From the NCBI GenBank assembly GCA_021464245.1, contig JADCRB010000046.1, forward strand, positions 5,722,760 to 5,786,759: 64,000 nucleotides of DNA. Direction: 5' to 3'. Under the pieces are notes generated by a model, which was given only the letters and a program-made list of their open reading frames with translations, was not told the DNA's origin and ran no database searches. This document shows positions 57,506 through 64,000 of the stretch, piece by piece. The stretch's first letter is position 1. The number at the start of each line of letters is the position of its first letter. A program made the translations under genes and the position numbers. Source of the stretch: Carallia brachiata. Lineage: Eukaryota > Streptophyta > Magnoliopsida > Malpighiales > Rhizophoraceae.

Positions 57506-58122
57506 TTTTCCTCCCTAAAATGAGCAAACTTGAATTCAACCACCAGTGTCTTAGAAGAACTAACGAGAGGAAGGTGCAGGATATAACGCTTCAACTCTAG
57601 ATTATATATAGTGGATTATTTCCAGTACGTGCATTAGTTTATTTCTTGTGTCCGTTACTTTATTATTTCCTCTTTTAATTGAGGGATGGTGGGGTTGCCC
57701 AGGGTTTTTCGAATGGTAATAATTACGCACATTTAATGAATTATCTAATTTTTGTTTTTCAATTTGATAATTCAATAGAGTATATTACTTTTGCTATATA
57801 GTATTTTCGGTTTTTATTTTGCTTCTCAAGGATGGCATTTTTAGCCCATGCTTGTTAAATCAGTCATCAGTGCATTGTTATGTTAGGTTGCAACATCGGG
57901 CCCCTAGCCTATGTTTTTGTTGGATAGAGAGGAAGATTCGTGTTATCTAGATAGACATCAATACATGGGGAAGTGGGCCTTTAATACCGACAAACTCGCC
58001 ATATACCTCAATTATGAGGATTGAATTGCATATTTGTAGTTTTATTACTAATTGCGATAATATATAAAAAGAGCTAAATGTATATCAAATAGAATAATTG
58101 TGAATTGTAAGTCTGCGTTTAT
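57506..58122. other. 5' flank of copy C
   Basis: No gene is supported. The first ~80 bp are a decayed MLP leader (CACCAGTGTCTTAGAAGAAC). Confidence 0.5.
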
Positions 58123-58800
58123 TTTGCATTCATTCACCCACTTTCATCTATTTCCGTCGATCTAAATACCATGCGAGGTACTAGCAAGAATCCAAATATA
58201 TGACTTCTTCCTCTTTATTTTCTTTTATTATTTATTTATTTTTTTGTTGTTGTTGTAAGACCTGCATTGGACAAGGTATTCACTTCTAATTAAGAGCATA
58301 TGAAACTAGTGAGGGTTCGACCCTGACCAAATGCATGTAGTGTCTTATACAGCCACTTGCCTGAGAGATTGGCTGGAATAAGTGTCTGGAGAGTCCTAAA
58401 TTTTTGAGATTTTCTATAATTGAGTTATAAATTTTTTTAGCAGATATTAGTAAAACCTGTTTATGTAGTATAAAATGTTATCGGTTTGCTATAAACACCC
58501 CACCTTTTTTTTTTTTTGTATCTTTTGAATCAACCAAATAATGTGGTTGAATTATTTCCCTTATAATTAAAGTTTAGGCTATTAGATCTCTCTGTCTGTG
58601 TCAAGAAACCAATTCACCAAAAGTTTAAGGAGCCTGAAAGTATTATAAATCATATTAAATTTTTAAATTTTATTGATATGAAATTTTATTCTTTATAACG
58701 TCATCTTGACAAGTATTAAGTGTAATTAACATGTGACACAAAAAAATTAGATGAAACAGACCAAACCCAACTATAAAAGGCCAAACTGTTAGTGCAAACG
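58123..58800. repeat. duplicated block, second copy
   Basis: Matches 56350-57010 nearly end to end. It includes a second SINE-like B-box word (GGTTCGACCCT near 58314). Confidence 0.75.
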
Positions 58801-59153
58801 AGAGAATAAATATGTCACCAAAATTCAAGATCATATCAAGGTGAATGACTACTAGATCACGAGTTCAAACCAAAGGTCTAGGTTTATATATTGTCTTAAA
58901 CTTTATTCTTAGCCTGTTTTGATCCACATCTCAACAAATCTGGTCAATATATATCAATTATGAGGATAATTAATGCAAAACCAGAGCAAGCCACTTTTAT
59001 TAATTAGAAAATACATATACACAATAGAAACAAAAACATAGTGGGACATTACCATTGAACACAACATAGCCAAGCAGTACTCAAGATCTTTGGCATACAT
59101 CACTTAGATATGTAGAATTCAAGCACACACCGACACATAAACATAACTGCATA
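58801..59153. other. 3' flank of MLP copy D
   Basis: Matches the 3' flank of copy B (54138-54500). No other feature. Confidence 0.6.
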
Positions 59154-59160
59154 CTTTATT
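59154..59160 (-). terminator. polyadenylation signal of MLP copy D
   Basis: The minus strand reads AATAAAG about 20 bp after the shifted stop and 33 bp after the family's usual stop position. Confidence 0.5.
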
Positions 59161-59176
59161 TCATCAAAGACATAGA

Positions 59177-60301
59177 TCAGATTATGGCGTTTATGCTTTG
59201 GAAAGATGGGAATCGATTTCCTTGCTGATGTCCACTGCAAGTTGAAGAAAGGGTGTGTGGGTCTATAATTTGGTCATGCAGCTTCTCATATTCCATGGTC
59301 CAGTGCACCACACTGCCCTGAGCCTTTGGGGTAGCCTGAATAGTGATTTTGAAGCTTTTGAATTCCTTCAACAAATCTCCTTCAATCACAGTCAAAGTGA
59401 CTGAATTTTTCTCGTTGTCTATGGCTTCAATGATCTCCTTGGCAATTTTTGTCTCCCCTTCTGTTTTTGCAATTCAATAGAGTATACTAGCAAATCATTT
59501 TCCAATTTTTCTATCCTAAAGATGCCTTACTTTATATAATATAACCGAGCAAGTACCTAGTTGTGTGTACGAGAAGGGATATGCTCATGGATGTGCATAT
59601 TGATGATGCATTGACCATATCGTTATAAATTCTATAAAAAAAAAAAAAAAAAACAAAGATGTATCTTCCCTCCGTGATTGAATGCAACTTTATAATATGC
59701 ATGGATCATATCCTTATAAAAGACCCACAATTTTCTTCTTGGAATAATGCCATTTTTGGTACTTTTAATCTCTAAAATGGGAGTCGGGCAGGCTGTTCTT
59801 GACATGGAACATTGCACTTATTGTACATGATGGAGGAACCTTAACTACATGTATATGTTGGAGCCGAAAATTTAGGATACCACTACGAATGAGACTACAA
59901 CTTGTAGATATGCCACAAACCCCAGATTACAGTATCATTTATTAGCGTTCAGAACAAATACTGGATATTCAAAATTTGTTAAGTTGAGTTGAATCATCAG
60001 AATATGTTATAGTCATCAACATCAAAAATGGCCAAGGGGGAAATTAATTTTAAATCATTTAGAATTTTGTTAGTAGAATTGAATTATACATAAAACGTTT
60101 GGAATTAAGCTTACCATGCTTGTAGGTCCAGCAGATGACACTACCTACTTTGCCCCATTCACCTTCATGCAAATCACAAGCATGCACGTTACTAGGGGAG
60201 TAACCAGATACGTGGTGTGGCCTGGCGCTAAAGACTTCATGAAACTTGTCGGCCGGAGCCTTAATTTCTACATCAGTCTCCAGCTTCCCAACTAGAGACA
60301 T
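59177..60301 (-). CDS. MLP-like (Bet v 1 family) copy D, nearly intact, C-terminal frameshift
   Basis: Exon 1 is 60115-60301 (ATG 60301; MSLVGKLETDVEIKAPADKF, EVFSARPHHVSGYS, ACDLHEGEWGKVGSVICW), with donor G/GTAAGC. Exon 2 is 59177-59460 (acceptor AACAG; GETKIAKEIIEAIDNEKNS, VIEGDLLKEFKSFKITIQ, SVVHWTMEYEKLHDQIIDPH). One intron at this position is standard for MLP genes. An extra base at about 59248-59251 (relative to copies A and B) shifts the last ~25 codons, so the usual DISKEIDSHLSKA ending is read out of frame and a TGA at 59177 ends the protein at 156 residues instead of about 151. An upstream in-frame ATG exists at 60358, but MSLVGK is the family start. MLPs bind hydrophobic ligands in the cytosol. 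It is the best candidate for a working member here. Confidence 0.85.
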
Positions 60302-60303
60302 TT

Positions 60304-60945
60304 CTTCCTCTCTAAAATGAGCAGAGTTCAGTTTAAACCACCAGTGTATTAGAACCAAACAATGAGAGCGAGGTGAAGTCTAAGGCTTCAGCTCATATCG
60401 TTATATATAGAGTGTTATTTTTGGTCCATGCTATATTTTATTTTTAGGCGCCGATTATTTTAATTTTTAATTTTGATCAAGGGGTGGAAAGGCGAGACTT
60501 ATTAGTGTCATGGAAAAGTTATTTGATTGTTATCTAAGGTTAAAAATAATTTTTTGGCTAAAATAAAATGAATGTTGCGTACAACAATACCTATAAATGT
60601 AGAAGATTTATCTACTGAGGCGCTTTTGTTTTTTTGTTTGTTTATTTTAATTATTGAGGGATGATGGGGCAGCACAGGATGTTTTTTCTTCCCAAAAGTA
60701 ACATGTTTTTGGCCCATTTCTTTCATGTTGAAATTAGCAATCAATAGAGATAAGTTAATTGGAACTCCTAAACTTTTGAGAATTCTTACTATTAAATTCT
60801 AAATTTTTTTTGAGTTTTTAAACTAGTGCTAAAACATTTAATTTTGATTCTATAAGAATCTTTTTTTAAACAGTGACTTACCAAACTTGTATATATGTAT
60901 TTTGACTTAACTAAAATCTTATAAAAAAAATCTTAAAAAAAAAAA
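60304..60945. repeat. MLP copy D promoter region, duplicated at 62393-63005
   Basis: From TCTCTAAAATGAGCAGAGTT to CTTAACTAAAATCTTATAAA the sequence reappears at 62393-63005 in the same orientation with small deletions. The minus-strand frames inside both copies (60508-60744 and 62610-62825) are non-coding coincidences of the duplication. Confidence 0.85.
60402..60409 (-). promoter_or_regulatory. TATA box of MLP copy D
   Basis: TATATATA on the minus strand (context CTCTATATATAACGATATGA) lies 101 bp upstream of the start codon. Confidence 0.6.
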
Positions 60946-61446
60946 ATCAAATATACCATAAGAGCACAGATTTACTTGTAAGTGTGTGTTTCATTGAATA
61001 TCTCTTTTTTTACATATAAACACAAAAAATCTTAAATTTTTTCTACAAGAATTTAAAGTTTTTCTTCCTTTTATAAGTGGGAGAAACAAAGGAAAAACAT
61101 TTAGTAAACAACGGATGTGGACGCAATTTTGTATATATTTGGATTATTTATGTTGTTTCAATTTAGTCAAACTATCAATCTGCTCATGGCCAAAAAAAAA
61201 AGAAATTATCTATCTGCGGAATTAGCAAATCATATTAAAAAAAAACTTTATAGGGAAAAAAAAAAAAGGTGAAGGTTCCACAAAATTTCAAAAATAAAAA
61301 TATTTAGAAATTAATTATAAAAATCTCAAAAATTTGTCATCAATGCACTGTCGACATTAGGTTGTGACACTGGGCCCTGGCACTATTTGTTTTTTTGTCA
61401 CGTTGACGGTGGAATTGCGTAGGATATTTTTTCTCCCCAACAATTA
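60946..61446. other. intergenic spacer
   Basis: AT-rich, no gene. It contains retroposition scar 7. Confidence 0.5.
61170..61217 (+). mobile_element. ultra-short retroposition scar 7
   Basis: AACTATCAATCTGC (61170-61183) and AATTATCTATCTGC (61204-61217) match at 12 of 14 positions. They flank a 20-nt insert, TCATGGCC plus an A-rich tail. Confidence 0.45.
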
Positions 61447-61940
61447 CGGGATATATATATTTTAAACTGTAAATTTTTAATTTTTTTATATTTAAGTTTT
61501 AAATTTTTTTGATATTTTATTTGAATTTTAAATTTTTAAAATTTTTCACTACATAAGTTTTTTAATTTACAAAAAAAATCAATCCATTAATAAATGAATT
61601 TAAATTAATAAAAATTATTTAAAAAAAATTAAATACATGAATTAAATATTCTTTTCATCAACAAAATATGTAAATTAAATATTTTTTTAATCAACAAATA
61701 GATTAAAAGACTTAAATAGGTAATATGTATATTTTTTATAAAAAAATATTGAATTCATATATTTAATATTTTTAAAATAATTTTTGTAAGGTTAAATTCA
61801 TTTTAATATATTGATTACTTTTTGGTTAATAGATAGATTAATTTAGTAAAACTCAACATTTAAAATTTAACATAAATATCAAAATATTTAATTCAACTAT
61901 AAAAAATTTAAAATTTAAAAATCTAAAATATGCATATCCC
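61447..61940. mobile_element. palindromic Mutator-like/foldback element, GGGATA family copy 3
   Basis: The left end GGGATATATATATTTTAAAC and the right end AAAATATGCATATCCC are inverted. Flanks CAACAATTA (61438-61446) and CAATAATTG (61941-61949) match at 7 of 9 positions, consistent with an aged 9-bp target duplication. The inner arms pair (AAAATTATTTAAAAAAAATT with AATATTTTTAAAATAATTTT). Confidence 0.6.
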
Positions 61941-61949
61941 CAATAATTG

Positions 61950-62392
61950 CACGTTTGGGAACCAGCAAGAGCGTGTAGTACCTTCATGTTTTTTGTCCGA
62001 AATGTTTAGACGGACGGAGCGTTGGCTTGGGGCGGGACGGGAAAAAGGAGAGAGAGGCTCTCATGAGTCCCACATATTGTTCATACTTTTTTTTAGGAAA
62101 AAAAAAAAGAAAAAATTTTGCGTATGATAGTTAAATATATAAAAAACTTAAGAATAAAGATTTTATAATTATTGTATGAATAAAAAGTTAAGTTAATTTG
62201 CAATAAGATCACAGGTTTAATAATTAAATTTGATGTATAATATATATAAATTAAAAAGGAATTACCCTGTAAGTCCCGATCTAATCCCTCCACCGAGGTA
62301 TTGAATCTACTTTGGTTTTTTTTTTCTTTTCCTTGATGACAATGATATCATCGGGTTGAAAAGCTGTGGCTACCTATTTTTCCGTACAACCC
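61950..62392. other. intergenic spacer
   Basis: No supported gene. 61960-62080 is GC-richer, with no recognised protein. Confidence 0.45.
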
Positions 62393-63005
62393 TCTCTAAA
62401 ATGAGCAGAGTTTAGTTTAAACCACCAGTGTATTAGAACCAAACAATGAGAGCGAGGTGAAGTCTAAGGCTTCAGCTCATACCGTTATATATACTGTTAT
62501 TTTGGTCCATGCTATATTTATTTTTTGGCGCCGATTATTTTAATTTTTACTTTTGATTAAGGGGTGGAAAGACGAGACTTATTAGTGTCATGGAAAAGTT
62601 ATTTGATTGTTATCTAAGCTTAAAAATAATTTCTTGGCTAAAATAAAATGAATGTTGCGTATAACAATACCTATAAATGTAGAAGTTTCGTGTATTGAGG
62701 CGCTTTTGTTTTTTTGTTTTTTTTATTTTAATTATTGAGGGATGATGGGGCAGCACAGGATGTTTTTGCTTCCCAAAAGTAACATGTTTTGGCCCATTTC
62801 TTTTCATGTTGAAATTAGCAATCAATAGAGATAAGTAATTGGAACTCCTAAACTTTTGAGAATTCTTACTATTAAATTCTAAATTGTTTTGAGTTTTTAA
62901 ACTAGTGCTAAAACATTAATTTGATTCTATAAGAATCTTTTTTTAAACAGTGACTTACCAAACTTGTATATATGTATTTTGACTTAACTAAAATCTTATA
63001 AAAAA
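62393..63005 (-). pseudogene. MLP copy E: promoter and leader only
   Basis: Duplicate of 60304-60945. It keeps the TATA box (TATATATA, 62486-62493) and the MLP 5' leader down to TCTCTAAAATGAGC, but stops before the start codon. Unrelated AT-rich sequence follows. The upstream end is cut by the LTR at about 63008. It is a promoter without a gene. Confidence 0.75.
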
Positions 63006-63007
63006 AT

Positions 63008-63943
63008 TGTTTAACAAATAACAAATAACAAATAAAAATTGTAAAAATATAAAAAGCGTTAATTTCGAGCGTAAAACAATTAAACTCGAAAATACAAAAA
63101 CAAATAACAAATAAAAATTGTAAAAATATAGAGAAAATTTACGTGGGGTCGATCTCCGTAGATCCTCCGATTAATGTTCCTTTTTTGACTCTGTCAAGGG
63201 CTGCACGAGCTTGATCTTGACAGAAATAATTTTCACAACTTTTTCTTGAACTGGGTAGACTGAAATCAGATCTGATTTAGATGTTTTGACTACGATTAAG
63301 AACCGCAGAAACCTTATCTGAGCTGATCTGGCTTAATTTCACCGAGGCTCGAAGGGACTTATTCTCGGACGAACTGCCTGGATTTTGCTGAGGCCGTAGG
63401 CTTAATCTCAGCCGGATTTGTAGTAATTTGATATTTTAGATCTATATTCTCATAAATTCAGATCTAGAGCGATCCGAGAATATAAAACCTAAAAATAACT
63501 TTAGAAATGGAAACAGCAAATTTTTGGGACTTACCCCTGAAATATCTCTCAAAAAGGAGTTAGGAGATTACTGCAGAGTAACAGCAGATAAGAAAAGGAG
63601 ATATTTTTGAGAGATTTCAAAATTTTCTTTTTCTCCAAATTCTCTCGATTTTTGTTTATTAGATTTGCTGAATCTGTTTTGAACTGAGGGGCAGGGGCCT
63701 ATTTATAGGGTTTCCCCTCGTGTGAAAGCACGTGTGTGAAAGGCATAAGTCACTTTTCCGTGTGAAAGAGCATAAGTCGACTTTTCCGTGTGAAAGCACG
63801 CTGAGAAAGGAATAAGTCGACTTTTTCTGACTTTTCCGTGTGAAAGCACGCTGAGAAAGGAATAAGTCGACTTTTCCGTGTGAAAGCACACATGCGAAAG
63901 GAATAAGTCGACTATTGATTTTTTTTTTTTTTTAATGTTTACA
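63008..63943 (-). repeat. LTR of a second Tat-family element (3' LTR)
   Basis: From 63052 the sequence follows the LTRs of the first element (GGGGTCGATCTCCGTAGATC, GCACGAGCTTGATCTTGACA). It ends AATGTTTACA at 63943. The exact left edge is uncertain (63008 or 63040) because an AACAAATAACAAATAAAAATTG stretch is repeated. It is longer than the first element's LTRs and carries its own TATA box (TATAAATA on the minus strand, 63700-63707) and tandem repeats (63716-63913). The element body continues past the window. Confidence 0.8.
63716..63913. repeat. tandem repeats inside the second LTR
   Basis: Units of the form CCGTGTGAAAGCACG, CTGAGAAAGGAATAAGTCGA, CTTTT recur about five times with length variation (roughly 30-60 bp). 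They are upstream of the TATA box on the element's strand, where LTR enhancers usually lie. Cys/His/Phe-rich frames here are artefacts. Confidence 0.8.
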
Positions 63944-64000
63944 AATGCCCCCACTTCAACGGTCGGTAAGGAAGAACTTTGGAGACGTGATCCGCACCGA
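63944..64000 (-). mobile_element. polypurine tract and internal end of the second Tat-family element
   Basis: The minus strand before the LTR reads GAAGTGGGGGCATT, the same purine tract as at 39764-39777. The following bases (CGGTCGGTAAGGAAGA on the plus strand) match GGGTCGGTAAGAAAGA next to the first element's tract. Confidence 0.8.

Noticed and set aside
57208..57600. 130-codon plus frame over MLP copy C
   Set aside because: Antisense to exon 1 and flank of the duplicated MLP; the equivalent stretch in copy A gives a different frame.
1..64000. CRISPR arrays, bacterial operons, rRNA genes
   Set aside because: None seen; repeats are either transposon-derived or microsatellites, and gene structure is eukaryotic.

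Overview
The window is nuclear DNA of a flowering plant, most likely a eudicot. It is AT-rich, with spliced genes that have canonical GT-AG introns. Its families are plant ones: a Bet v 1/major latex protein (MLP) cluster, a C2-domain ABA-related (CAR) type gene, a DUF7054-type small protein, a WUSCHEL-type homeobox, a Tat-lineage Ty3/gypsy retrotransposon, LINE remnants and hairpin MITEs. No tRNA, rRNA or CRISPR was recognised. I could not assign a species.

Layout. 1-18.9 kb is gene-poor: AT-rich spacer, degenerate repeats, LINE fragments (4.9-6.2 kb) and a 1 kb palindromic Mutator-like element (7.1-8.1 kb). 19.0-21.0 kb holds a LINE zinc-finger remnant and a two-exon DUF7054 gene on the minus strand with one frameshift. 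21-31.8 kb is repeats and spacer, including a three-copy tandem array with an inverted fourth copy (22.2-23.2 kb). 31.9-33.5 kb is a CAR-type C2 gene on the plus strand whose first exon is frameshifted. 38.0-60.4 kb is a cluster of four MLP-like copies (A-D), all minus strand, with a promoter-only fifth copy near 62.4 kb. Copy A is split over 12 kb: its intron contains a LINE 3' end, which is itself interrupted by a complete 10,009 bp Tat-lineage LTR retrotransposon (39138-49146, minus strand, 5-bp target duplication GTTGT). The window ends in the LTR and first internal bases of a second element of the same family (63.0-64.0 kb).

Main discovery. Between the integrase and the 3' LTR, in the sense orientation, the retrotransposon carries a WUSCHEL/WOX-type homeobox gene. 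A 155-codon frame (40813-41280) contains a full homeodomain ending in the WUS-clade recognition-helix motif NVFYWFQN. In the next frame immediately downstream lie a WUS-box-like LPLF motif and an EAR motif (LDLELHLG) just before a stop. A TATA box precedes the start, and an 86-nt A-rich tract separates the gene from the integrase stop. This looks like a developmental repressor captured by a mobile element. Gag and pol carry at least six frameshifts or stops, so this copy is not autonomous. The RT, both RNase H and integrase catalytic residues are still visible.

Other notable patterns are: (i) at least seven ultra-short retroposition scars, each 11-25 nt of insert ending in A and flanked by 12-16 bp direct repeats; (ii) a family of palindromic elements with GGGATA...TATCCC ends and about 9-bp target duplications; (iii) an insertion at the exon 2 border of MLP copy A; and (iv) many single-base deletions in otherwise good exons, which could be genuine decay or residual assembly indels.
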